NCBI GenBank assembly: GCA_023362775.1 | Contig: JALMGJ010000008.1 | Span: 40,339,501-40,403,500, forward strand | Origin: Charina bottae | Lineage: Eukaryota > Chordata > Lepidosauria > Squamata > Charinaidae | Reading direction: 5' to 3' | DNA length: 64,000 nucleotides | Shown: in pieces, positions 23,184 through 32,541 of the stretch | Layout: each line of letters starts with the position of its first letter | Position numbering within the stretch: the stretch's first letter is position 1 | Program-made: the position numbers and the translations under genes | The notes under the pieces: generated by a model | The model's database searches: none | Told to the model about the DNA's origin: nothing | The model's input: only the letters and a program-made list of their open reading frames with translations

Positions 23184-23438
23184 CAGAGCTTTCCAAACTG
23201 TGTGTCGGGACACGTTAGTGTGTCGGCTGCAGTGTCTGGGTGTGTCGCGGCTGCTGCTGCCTCCAGGATTCCGCGCAGGTCCTAGTGCCTGCCTTGTGCC
23301 CTGCTGTAAGAGTGTGTCATGAAATGATGCCCTGCTGTAAGCGTCTGTTGCGAAATGATGCCCTGCTGTAAGAGTGTGTCGCGAAATGATGCATGTCTAA
23401 AAAGTGTGTCACCAACACGAAAAGTTTGGAAAGCTCTG
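23184..23438 (-). mobile_element. hAT-type MITE, same family, copy E (reversed)
   Basis: Same ends, opposite orientation. The flanks atgtaata and ctgtaata share 6 of 8 bases. The right part has the segment 'ccctgctgtaag...gaaatgatg' repeated three times, a different internal expansion from the other copies. Confidence 0.92.
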
Positions 23439-23446
23439 CTGTAATA

Positions 23447-24706
23447 TATGGCAAAGAAAACAATCTCCCAGAAACTTTCACCAGGAAATGGAGTTATCTG
23501 AAGGCAGTCCCAAAATGTCAATGTATGTTATACAAAAAACATGTTATTAATTTTTCATTTCAAATTAGTGGAATGAAACTATTTATAATCACTTCTGTTT
23601 GTTAAGTATTCCTGTGTTGGGGTGTATAGTCAATTGTTCAACCCTGCCCTATTTTTAATCTGTCAGAAAGGAATTATATTGTGGGGCAGGGTCCATGGGG
23701 AGGAGTCAAGATGGCAGCCACAATCATGTTGGGGGGGGGGGATTAATCCTAAACTCTGAGGAAAAGCACAAGCCCGCCTGACCTAATCTAAGTAAGGTGC
23801 ACTTTGATAATAAGAACAATCTGAAAACCTAATGCTGCAAAATAACATTTTTACAAAAAGCGCAGACATGTCTTCCCTGTTCCCCCACAAAGTGCACCAA
23901 GAGCACTTAAACCAAAAGAAAGAGAGAAAGATAATAAGCAGGAAATCTCCACTGGAGCTCATATATTTGGCTGTTATTGGTTTCCATCCTAAAATATCAA
24001 TTAAATACCATTCTCTCTTGGCCAGGAATAATTAACTCTCCTGCCAACATGCAGAAATTGGCAATCACATTGTCCACCTGCTCTTGTGCGTGACAATGAA
24101 ATTAAAATATTTGGGGAGTTTGGTAGGCCTTCCCTCTTGAAACTCTGCTGGTAGTTATAACAGAGAGCTATACCGATGGCCAGTGGACCCATCGCAAGAA
24201 GAAAAATAGCAGTCAGCAGTTGGCCCTTCCGGATAAAAATTAAAAACCTGCTGTTTCCAACACCCAGTCAGGTGGCATGGGTGCTGAAGTGACTGGTCTG
24301 CAGTGAAAACAGTAGGAAAAGATGCAAAGAATGCCCCCCCCCCGCAAGACACACAGGTTGACCTCAATGGGTGAAAGGCAGAGCTCTGTTTATTCAGGTG
24401 CAACAATACAAATCATTGTGGGCTGTACGGCAATGATAAAACAAAGACAGTTCCAAAGAATGCGGTTCACATGGGACTTGGAGAACTCCACTATAAGCAC
24501 ACTGTATCTGCAAGATCGAGTGACAGCCTGGAAGAGAATTATTGTCGGCTGGGGCCCTTGAGTCTCAAGCTGGAGTGGCTGTTGGAAATGGGGGGGCTTA
24601 AGAGTGCCACAGAGCCTAACTGGAAGGGGGGAGTTGCATGCAGAAATAATGGGGGGGCAGGGAGAAGTTGGGGTTGCCTCCTGGATGTACTGAAGATCTC
24701 CTACAG
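23447..24706. other. No gene seen
   Basis: No coding feature. G and C homopolymers at about 23730 and 24336. ORFs on both strands at 24155-24734 lack any recognisable domain. Confidence 0.3.
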
Positions 24707-25071
24707 CAGTGTTTTTCAAACTTGGCAACTTTGATGATTAGAACATATATAAATAGTATATATTAGACAAGAAATATATATGAATGTTATATGAATAGCC
24801 AGCATGTAAGAACAAACTATCTATTTTATTTCTATGACCATAGATAGATCGGAAGTTATCTAATTTCTATGTCTGTTTCTTTCTTTCTTTCTTTCTTTTA
24901 CTTTATTACACTTTTCTTTTCTTTTCTTTTTAATTTGTATTTCTATTTCTGTTTCATTTTCAACTTTTAACTTTGTATCTTTAAAACCTTAATAAAAAAT
25001 TTACAAAAAAAAAACAACTTGGCAACTTTAAAATGTGTGGACTTCAACTCCCAGAATTCCCCAGCAAGCAC
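24707..25071 (+). mobile_element. Palindromic MITE, split by an L1 3' end
   Basis: Left arm cagtgtttttcaaacttggc is at 24707; after the L1 insertion the arm continues aacttggcaactttaaaatg...ccccagcaagc. The right palindromic arm is missing. Confidence 0.8.
24733..25015 (+). mobile_element. 5'-truncated L1-type 3' end with 14-bp TSD
   Basis: Pyrimidine-rich 3' UTR (ctttctttctttct, tttcttttcttttc), 'aaaccttaataaaaaattta' and an A tail. Flanked by aacttggcaacttt (24719-24732 and 25016-25029), part of the host MITE. Short and 5'-truncated. Confidence 0.9.
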
Positions 25072-25622
25072 AAAAAAATGCTGTTAGAACAACCCTCAGT
25101 GTCTACCTCTCCGCACTTTATGAGCTGATTGCTCTATTTCTTCATGTGTAAATTATAAATTGTGGCTTCCCTTAGCTGCCGCCCCCCCCCCCCCGCCTTT
25201 ATGGTTGTGTGTGTCTAATCAAATGGAAACATCTTAACATCACTTAACTTTTGAACAAGCTTGTCTATGTGGAAATATAATCGCCAGGGGAGGGAGGGAG
25301 GGAGGAAAGAAATATTTTGTAGGCTCAGACTAGATGTGATCTCTTCACCCATGGGTTTGCACCAGTCACAGCAGAACTGGGGGTGATTTTATATGCCCCA
25401 AAGGAGTTCCATCCTGCTCCATTGCCTTTTCCGCCAATGGGAACATGACCTACATAACACTGCAAGGCTTCAGTGCTGCAAATAAAATAACTTTTTATCC
25501 AATTCTAGATCTACTTCAGCTAAGCTAGAAATAAACCAGTTCTGTTATCGAACATCACCAGTGGCAGGAAATCACACCACTGCAGAGCAACTTCTTGAAA
25601 CTGTACAATGAGCCCTTTGTCT
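25072..25622. other. No gene seen
   Basis: Contains a C run (about 25181-25194) and a short (GGGA)n. No coding or assigned repeat feature. Confidence 0.35.
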
Positions 25623-25630
25623 GAATAGAG

Positions 25631-25754
25631 CAGTGTTTCTCAACCTTGGCAACTTTAAGACGGGGGGACTTCAACTCCCAGAATTCCCAGCCAGCTGGGA
25701 ATTCTGGGAATTGAAGCCCACCCATCTTAAAGTTGCCAAGGCTGAGAAACACTG
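25631..25754. mobile_element. Palindromic MITE, complete, perfect TSD
   Basis: Arms cagtgtttctcaaccttggc and mirror ending gctgagaaacactg. Perfect duplication gaatagag (25623-25630 and 25755-25762). Confidence 0.96.
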
Positions 25755-26114
25755 GAATAGAGAATATAGGACCCTTTGATCCCATGCAGAATATCCCTGC
25801 GAGTGAACATACAGTATTTCCTTACTCTTGGGGGAAAGGGAAGGAACTGACAAGTGGAATGCACTGTCCTGAAAGAACCTGTTGGTCTCTTAAAGTTGGG
25901 TTGTGCAGATGCATGTTGGGAAAGTTATGAGAAATACAACTTGGTCTCTAGCTGAGAGGAGAAGTCCATGTCTCAGCATGACTAAAGGCCCTGGGAAGTC
26001 CTCTGAATACCCAGTTTATAGAACAAGGCACTTGGAAGAAAGGTGACAAATACATTCAGTATGAATGAATTAGTGCTATACGGTTCCATATTTCTTCATC
26101 CTATGACTTCACAT

Positions 26115-26603
26115 CCTATGACTTCACCAAAAAGAGATGTTATTTTCATTACAGGAGACTGGAATGCTAAGGTGGGTAGTCAGACGACACCTGGAATTAC
26201 AGGCAAGCATGGTCTGGGAGAACAAAATGAAGCAGGACATAGGCTGATAGAATTTTGCCAAGACAACTCACTGTGCATAACAAACACTCTCTTCCAACAA
26301 CCTAAAAGACGACTTTATACATGGACTTCACCAGATGGTCGACACCGAAATCAGATTGACTACATCCTTTGCAGCCAAAGGTGGCGGACATCTATACAGT
26401 CGGTAAAAACAAGACCTGGAGCTGACTGTAGTTCAGATCACGAACTTCTTATTGCAAAATTTAGAATCAGACTAAAGAGAATAGGGAAGACCCACAGATC
26501 AGTTAGATATGAGCTCACTAATATTCCTAAGGAATATGCAGTGGAGGTGAAGAATAGATTTAAGGGACTAAATTTAGTAGATAGGGTCCCAGAAGAACTA
26601 TGA
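26115..26603 (+). pseudogene. BovB endonuclease domain (3' part)
   Basis: Open frame through the second half of the apurinic-type endonuclease. GDWNAKVG carries the active-site Asp and Asn, RNQIDYILCS follows, and SSDHELLIAKF contains the C-terminal catalytic Asp-His pair. It stops at a TGA right after RVPEEL, where the next frame position is normally Trp; coding text resumes in frame downstream. An extra ORF start upstream at 26043 is only flanking sequence. Confidence 0.88.
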
Positions 26604-27757
26604 ACAGAAGTTCACAACATTGTTCAGGAGGCGGCAACAAAAAACGTCCCAAAGAAAAAGAAAAACAAGAAGGCAAGATGGCTGTCTGCTGAGACACTGG
26701 AAATAGCCCAAGAAAGAAGGAAAGCAAAAGGCAACAGTGACAGGGGGAGATATGCCCAATTAAATGCAAAATTCCAGAGGTTAGCCAGAAGAGATAAGGA
26801 ATTATTTTTAAACAAGCAATGTGCGGAAGTGGAAGAAGACAATAGAATAGGAAGGACAAGAGACCTCTTCCAGAAAATTAGAAACATTGGAGGTAAATTC
26901 CAGGCAAAAATGGGTATGATCAAAAACAAAGATGGTAAGGACCTAACAGAAGCAGAAGAGATCAAGAAAAGGTGGCAAGAATATACGGAAGATCTGTATA
27001 GGAAGGATAATAATATTGGAGATAGCTTTGACGGTGTGGTCAGTGAGTTAGAGCCAGACATCCTGAAGAGTGAGGTTGAATGGGCCTTAAGAAGCATTGC
27101 TAATAACAAGGCAGCAGGAGACGACGGTATCCCAGCTGAACTGTTTAAAATCTTGCAAGATGATGCTGTCAAGGTGATGCATGCCATATGCCAGCAAATT
27201 TGGAAAACACAAGAATGGCCATCAGATTGGAAAAAATCAACTTATATCCCCATACCAAAAAAGGGAAGCACTAAAGAATGTTCAAACTATCGAACAGTGG
27301 CACTTATTTCACATGTATACTCTCACCCTACCTATTCAACCTGTACGCAGAACACATCATGCGATGTGCTGGGCTTGAGGAATCCAAGGCTGGAGTTAAA
27401 ATTGCTGGAAGAAACATTAACAATCTTAGATATGCAGATGATACCACTTTGATGGCTGAAAGCGAGGAGGAGTTGAGGAGCCTTATGACGAAGGTGAAAG
27501 AAGAAAGTGCAAAAGCTGGGTTGCAGTTAAACCTCAAAAAAACCAAGATTATGGCAACCAGCTTGATTGATGACTGGCAAATAGAGGGAGAAAAAGTGGA
27601 GGCAGTGACAGACTTTGTATTTCTAGGCGCAAAGATTACTGCAGATGCTGACTGCAGCCAGGAAATCAGAAGACGCCTACTTCTTGGGAGGAGAGCAATG
27701 GCAAATCTTGATAAAATAGTTAAGAGCAGAGACATCACACTGACAACAAAGGTCTGA
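26604..27757 (+). pseudogene. BovB reverse transcriptase, broken
   Basis: After the premature stop the same frame continues as a Lys-rich linker (PKKKKNKKARWLS) and the fingers region (KKGSTKECSNYRTVALISH). The central palm is missing; the coding frame restarts one frame over at SPYLFNLYAEHIMRCAGLEE (about 27320), keeps YADD (about 27432) and KTKIMA, and runs to SRDITLTTKV, where the PLE interrupts it. The lost segment, about 150-190 codons judging by the family, includes the motif with the first catalytic aspartate, so no polymerase activity is possible. Confidence 0.88.
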
Positions 27758-28219
27758 TAGGATACCAACAGATAGGGCTGAGAACCTGGTCATTCCCTAC
27801 ATGGCTGGTGTGTCTGAAAAGATAAAACGGATATTTGGCAAACACCACATACCTGTATATTTCAAACCCACCAACACACTGAGACAGAGGCTTGTACACC
27901 CCAAAGATCAAACTCCAAAACACAAGAAAAGCAATGTAGTTTATGCAATCCAGTGCAGTGAGGAGTGCTCTGAACTCTACATTGGAGAAACCAAACAACT
28001 TTTGTACAGGAGGATGGCCCAACACAGGAGAAGTAACACCACAGGACCAGAGTCAGCAGTTTATCTTCATTTAAAGGAAAAAGGACACTCATTTGAGGAC
28101 ATTAATGTTCACATTTTAGACAGAGAAGATAGGTGGTTTGAGAGAGGGGTCAAGGAATCCATTTATGCCAACTTGGAAAATCCTTCCTTGAATAGAGGTG
28201 GGGGCCTCAGGCACAATCT

Positions 28220-28518
28220 GTGGCTTGAATCATGTCAACTGGATTTCTATTTTCTTAGTGGAAACGTTTCACTCCTTATCCAAGGAGCTTCTTCAGTCTG
28301 AGTAAAGTTAGTAAGGGAATCCTTAAATATGTTTCTAGGCTGGCTGTGTGACCTTGCACCTGGGGCTAGGTCATGGTTATTTTTGAGATGTTTGTTTCTA
28401 AGTCCCTTTATCATCTAAAGGATAAGGAGTGAAACGTTTCCACTAAGAAAATAGAAATCCAGTTGACATGATTCAAGCCACAGACTGTTCCACCTGGATG
28501 ACTGAGAACCTTCATAGA
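28220..28518. mobile_element. Short PLE-derived insertion, head-to-head arms, inside the PLE
   Basis: Flanked by a 14-bp duplication ctcaggcacaatct (28206-28219 and 28519-28532). The left part is a PLE 3' UTR on the minus strand, from gtggcttgaatcatg back to a point near 28413 (atctaaagg). The right part is the PLE terminal sequence on the plus strand (ataaggagtgaaacgtttcc...cttcatagac). So it is a 5'-truncated PLE copy fused to an inverted partial terminal repeat. It has no coding sequence. Confidence 0.88.
28266..28296 (-). ncRNA. Hammerhead-ribozyme-like core, minus strand
   Basis: Minus strand reads CTGAAGA, a hairpin GCTCCTT-GGAT-AAGGAGT, then GAAAC, i.e. CUGANGA, stem II and GAAA in the right order. 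Stem III would be the minimal ACGT. The last stem II pair is changed relative to the copy at 28747. Established knowledge: PLEs carry hammerheads with very short stem III in their terminal repeats. Activity is inferred, not shown. Confidence 0.7.
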
Positions 28519-28746
28519 CTCAGGCACAATCTTTCTCCCATATTCCTCCCTGCTTTGTCTTCTGTGCCTAGGAAGATTAAGACCATTTCACAAGCTCAAC
28601 AGCAGCATGGTGATCTTAACGATCCTCCTTTAGATGATAAAAGGACTTAAAATAACATCTCAATATAACCATGACCTAGCCCCAGGTGTAAGGTCACACA
28701 GCTACCTAGAAACATATTTAGGATTCCCTTACCAACTTTGCTCAGA

Positions 28747-28777
28747 CTGAAGAAGCTCCTTGGATAAGGAGCGAAAC
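28747..28777 (+). ncRNA. Hammerhead-ribozyme-like core, plus strand
   Basis: CTGAAGA (28747-28753), stem II GCTCCTT/AAGGAGC with loop GGAT (perfect 7 bp), then GAAAC (28773-28777) followed by GTTT. A possible stem I is CTC (28741-28743, before the core) with GAG after it in ccactgag, plus the A-U and G-C pairs next to the core. Stem III is only the self-complementary ACGT, so cleavage would need a dimer, as reported for minimal PLE hammerheads. Confidence 0.75.
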
Positions 28778-29504
28778 GTTTCCACTGAGAAAATAGAAAT
28801 CCAGTTGTCATGATTCAAGCTACAGACAATTCCACCTGGATGACTGAGAACCTTCATAGACAAAGGTCCGCATAGTTAAAGCAATGGTTTTCCCTGTAGT
28901 AACCTATGGCTGTGAGAGCTGGACCATAAGGAAGGCGGAGCGAAGGAAGATAGATGCTTTTGAACTGTGGTGTTGGAGGAAAATTCTGAGAGTGCCTTGG
29001 ACTGCAAGAAGATCAAACCAGTCCATACTCCAGGAAATAAAGCCAGACTGCTCACTTGAGGGAATGATATTAAAGGCAAAACTGAAGTACTTTGGCCACA
29101 TAATGAGAAGACAGGATACCCTGGAGAAGAAGCTGATGCTAGGGAAAGTGGAAGGCAAAAGGAAGAGGGGCCGACCAAGGGCAAGATGGATGGATGATAT
29201 TCTGGAGGTGACAGACTCAACCATGGGGGAGCTGGGGATGGTGACGGCCGACAGGAAGCTCTGGCGTGGGCTGGTCCATGAAGTCACTAAGAGTCGGAAG
29301 CGACTGAACGAATAAACAACAATGACTTCACATAAAGGCAACTAATTTAAAAAAAAAATCTAATCGTTTCATATAAAAGGGCAGTCCCATTCACACACTC
29401 ACTTTTACTAGGAGGAACTCATGATCCTAAGAGTAGAATTTGCCTTTGAGCGCCAACCCCAGTGCATCCACCATTTTACCTGAGACATGACTAATACTAT
29501 TTGG

Positions 29505-29924
29505 TAGGCTGACCATATATCCCGTTTTGAACGGGACAGTCCCATTTTTTTAACATTTCCGGACCATCCCGTCATTTTAATATAAAAGTCAATTCTGTCC
29601 CATTCTTAAAAAAAACTGTCAGGAACTAGCCTGTCCCTGCCGCCAGGACAGACTCCGAGAGCCGGAACTGAGAGCCAGAAGTAGCTGGAGCAGCGCGAAA
29701 GAGCCCGAGCAGCTGATTGGAGGGAACCCGGAAGAGGAATCGCCTCCGCCTATCAGCGCGTGGCAAAGGAGGTGGGAGAGGCGGGCCAAGCAGCGCGATA
29801 GGCGGAGGCGATTCCTCTTCCGGGTTCCCTCCAATCAGCTGCTCTGTCTCTTTCATGCCACTCCAGCTACTTCCGGCTCTCGGTTCTTGTCCCGTTTTTG
29901 TCTCAAGGAAATATGGTCATCCTA
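29505..29924. mobile_element. hAT-like palindromic MITE with GC-rich arms
   Basis: Ends taggctgaccatat and (complement) taggatgaccatat, with flanks ctatttgg (29497-29504) and ctacttgg (29925-29932), 7 of 8 bases. The interior from about 29650 to 29885 is a long inverted repeat: 'ctccgagagccgga', 'agctgattggagggaac', 'ggaagaggaatcgcctcc' are mirrored in the right half. The overlapping ORFs on both strands are palindrome products. Confidence 0.88.
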
Positions 29925-29932
29925 CTACTTGG

Positions 29933-31749
29933 GCAACATTTGTTATTTGCCCTGGACATTTAAAATTACTTTCTTCTTTCTCCCTTTTGTAGCTCCAGGT
30001 CTATCTCCTTTTCCTCACATTTTTCTTTACCTTTATCAGCTGTGTGTTTCTGGTTGTAGGAAAATGGCTGGACCAATTGTCATATGTCCTGGAAACTATT
30101 GGAATGTGCCAACTAGTACAATACAGATTTGGGATTGTGCTCATATACAAATATTCCAGTTTATACGTAGTCTATCTATTGTTCTATCCAGCAGAGCACT
30201 TTATTCTAATCTGTTATAAAGGTGTAGCCCAACTTTCTGGTGCAAATACATCAGGCTGGGTGGCTGATAACATTTCAAAATTACCATTTTGGAAAACAAA
30301 GAAACAGTCCATGATGGTGGCAAGGTCAACGGTTAAAGCCCTAAGCATAAAATCATTGTCAACAGCATATCACAATGGAAAAAAATAAAGTAACTGCTGG
30401 AACAGGTGTCCCATGACAAAGTGTCACTTTCACTGTATTTTTCTCTCTCATCTCACTCAAGTGTGTTTGAGCATTTCTTTCAGCAGGGAAGGGGACCCCC
30501 CCCCCCCACACACACACTTCAGGTGAAGAGCAATGAAATAGTGCCCAAACCCATTAAGGTAGGGATTGGACATCCTGTGGCCCCAAAATTGCCTGTGAAC
30601 TTCTTTTTGTGATCTCCCCTCCTGACTGTAATTCTGAAAATTGATGGCACAGTTACAAGAAACAGAGGGGGGAAAAGTAGAAATCTTAGGCTGCCTTTGA
30701 GTCTGATATGGATCCACCCAATGAAGCCCTCATTCTCCTGCAGGAAAATTATTAAGTGGGGGCCTCAACCCCCAAAGATTGCCTGCTCCTTCCTTAAGAT
30801 CTTCTAGGCCACCCTTGAATATCATGAAATTCTATCAACTTCTCCATGGAAATGCCTGTGTTGAGCCAGCTTTCCATTGAAAGCCTTTTAGGCTCTATAG
30901 ACAAGACATTCCTTCCAGCTTCTTCTGCTATGTCTGAAACTAGCAAATGGACAAACACAAAAGAAATTTGAATCAACCAAGGGACCATTAAGTCCAGAAT
31001 CCTATTTCCCACTCCAACACTCCAGAAAGTCCACAAGCAGGAAACGGGGAAAAAAACCAATGCTACTCTATTTGTACATTCCCAGCATTTGGTATTTATT
31101 ACTTTTATCGGGCACCCAAATCCAAATTCCAAAATCCTGCAAAAATCCTGCAAAAAGATCAGAAAGGAAAAACAAATGTGAATGCAGGAGTAATCATATA
31201 AAACAACAGACCATAAAATCATCCCTAACCAACCAACCTAAAATTATTATGAGACAGAAGAGATAAGGTGTTAATGTGAGTTAGTTTAAATTGGCATGAG
31301 AATTTGCTTGCTGCTGCTGGAAATATACCACATTTAGCTGAAGACAACTCTGAATGTAAGGGTTCCCCCGCCCTGGAAATATATAAAGAATATAAAAACT
31401 CCTATGCAATATAATCCGCTTCCCAACCTTGCCACCCTAAGGGAGCCAATGACTGCTGAAACCAATCCCAGGAATTTTATCCCTCCATCCAATAACTGTG
31501 TGCACGTACACATCGGAATATCTGACTGCATACAGGGATATGTGCTTATAAAGCTGCCAGAAGCTGCACTCCAGAAAAATTGCATCCGTTTCTGGATTAG
31601 GAGGTCCTACTGCAGATCACTCTTGCCTTGGTGTCATCCCTTTGAGGTAGGCCAGGTCAGGAAACGTGCTCCGCAAGAAATACTAGAACCTGACTTTATT
31701 GATATAGGCTCTAGTAACAGAATCTTGAAAGCCTGATAACATTTTTCTT
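29933..31749. other. No gene seen
   Basis: No recognisable domain or repeat. The C-rich run is near 30497. ORFs 29887-30388 and 30794-31222 (minus) have hydrophobic stretches from AT-rich DNA but no coding signature. Confidence 0.3.
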
Positions 31750-32484
31750 TCCCTCTCTCTTATACCAAAATAGGTCACACTAATTTCTTCGTAATGCCTT
31801 CTTCCTTTCCTGGGCTTAATTCATGTTTTGCTAACTGCTGCATTCCATCTCCAAAGTCATCTCTGTAATTCTCTATGCTCAGGCATCTCTCTTCTAGATC
31901 ACTGCAACATGATCCTATCTGGGGCTGCCCTTGAAGACCGTTTGGAAGCCATAGCTGGTTCAGAATACAGTGACACAAGTAGTTATGGGCACACCTTGGT
32001 AGACCCATGTACTACTTTGCAAAATGCACTTACTACCTGTGGGCTTCCGGGTACAATTCAAGGTGCTGGTGGTCACCTATAAGGCCTTCATGGTATAGGT
32101 CCTAGCTATCTGTGGACCTGCCTCTCTCTGATTATCTCTCCCCATCTGGTAAGATCTGACAGGGTGGGCATGTTCCAGGTCCTCTCAAGTTGCATCATCT
32201 GGTAGGACCCAGGAGATATGCTTTTTCTATTGCTGCACCTGCCCTATCGAATAACATTCCCTTGAGATCTGGGTGGCCCCTACCCTCCCTGCCTTCCAAA
32301 AGTCTCTGAAGTCCTGTTTCTTCCCCCAAGCACTGGGTCAGGAGGATTTGTAAGCCCCTTTTGATTGTTCTGGTTGCTTGCATTGCCTCCAGTGCAATAT
32401 GTTTTAATATATGTGATACTGTTGCCTGCTATTTCTTGCTTTTGAGTATGCCCTGGTCATATGATGTATGGGGGCATATAATTT
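31750..32484 (+). mobile_element. L2-type LINE, 3' coding end and UTR
   Basis: Decayed coding text of the L2 reverse-transcriptase C-terminus: 'gatcactgcaacatgatcctatctggggc' (compare the L2 motif DYCN), 'tacaattcaaggtgctggt', 'aaggccttcatggtataggtcc', then the UTR 'ccccttttgattgttctggttgc'. Followed directly by the (AATG)n at 32485. Confidence 0.7.
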
Positions 32485-32541
32485 GAATGAATGAATGAAT
32501 GAATGAATGAATGAATGAATGAATGAATGAATGAATGAATG
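32485..32541. repeat. (AATG)n microsatellite at the LINE end
   Basis: About 14 repeats of GAATGAAT. It is the terminal microsatellite of the L2-type copy. Confidence 0.95.

Larger units (their letters stand above)
27757..28648 (+). pseudogene. PLE GIY-YIG endonuclease domain, split by a nested insertion
   Basis: From about 27763 the frame reads an inter-domain linker (ENLVIPYMAGVSEKIKRIF, FKPTNTLRQRLVHPKD) typical of PLE polyproteins between the reverse transcriptase and endonuclease. The GIY-YIG domain follows: NVVYAIQC, then ELYIGETKQLLYRRMAQHRR, then the conserved Glu in RGVKESIYA. In Penelope-like elements this nuclease nicks target DNA for reverse transcription. At 28219 the frame runs into the nested element; the true C-terminus (SPIFLPALSSVPRKIKTI...LDDKRT, stop at 28648-28650) resumes at 28533. 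The reverse transcriptase is absent through 5' truncation. The domain is too divergent from cellular GIY-YIG repair enzymes (SLX1 type) to be a host gene. Confidence 0.9.
27754..28859 (+). mobile_element. Penelope-like element (5'-truncated) inserted in BovB
   Basis: Direct duplication acaaaggt (27746-27753 and 28860-28867) bounds an insertion that cuts the BovB frame; after removal the BovB coding text is continuous. It begins inside the ORF (EN linker plus GIY-YIG endonuclease, no reverse transcriptase) and ends with a 3' UTR that contains a hammerhead-like core at 28747-28777. It carries a second PLE-derived insertion at 28220-28518. The endonuclease-bearing PLE clade (Neptune/Poseidon-type) is likely. 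Confidence 0.9.
26115..29321 (+). mobile_element. BovB (RTE) LINE, 5'-truncated, internally deleted, carrying a PLE
   Basis: Flanked by a 12-bp duplication atgacttcacat (26103-26114 and 29322-29333). It encodes, in order, the end of an apurinic endonuclease (GDWNAKVGSQ near 26159; SDHELLIAKF near 26440), a linker, reverse-transcriptase parts (NKAAGDDGIPAELF near 27105; LRYADDTTLMAESEEEL near 27425) and the RTE C-terminus (YGCESWT near 28907; WCWRKILRVPW near 28968). The 3' end 'gagtcggaagcgactgaacg' is the BovB signature. Defects: 5' truncation; a TGA at 26601 where the family has Trp; a deletion around 27310-27320 that removes the palm segment with the first catalytic Asp and shifts the frame; and the PLE insertion at 27754-28859. 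BovB is known for horizontal transfer between squamates and mammals. Confidence 0.95.

Noticed and set aside
27801..28301. Stand-alone GIY-YIG nuclease gene of the host
   Set aside because: The upstream linker, 3' hammerhead-like core, target duplication and 5' truncation show it is part of a Penelope-like element.
29619..29992. Set of overlapping Pro/Gly/Ser-rich ORFs on both strands
   Set aside because: Consequences of the GC-rich palindrome in the hAT-like MITE.
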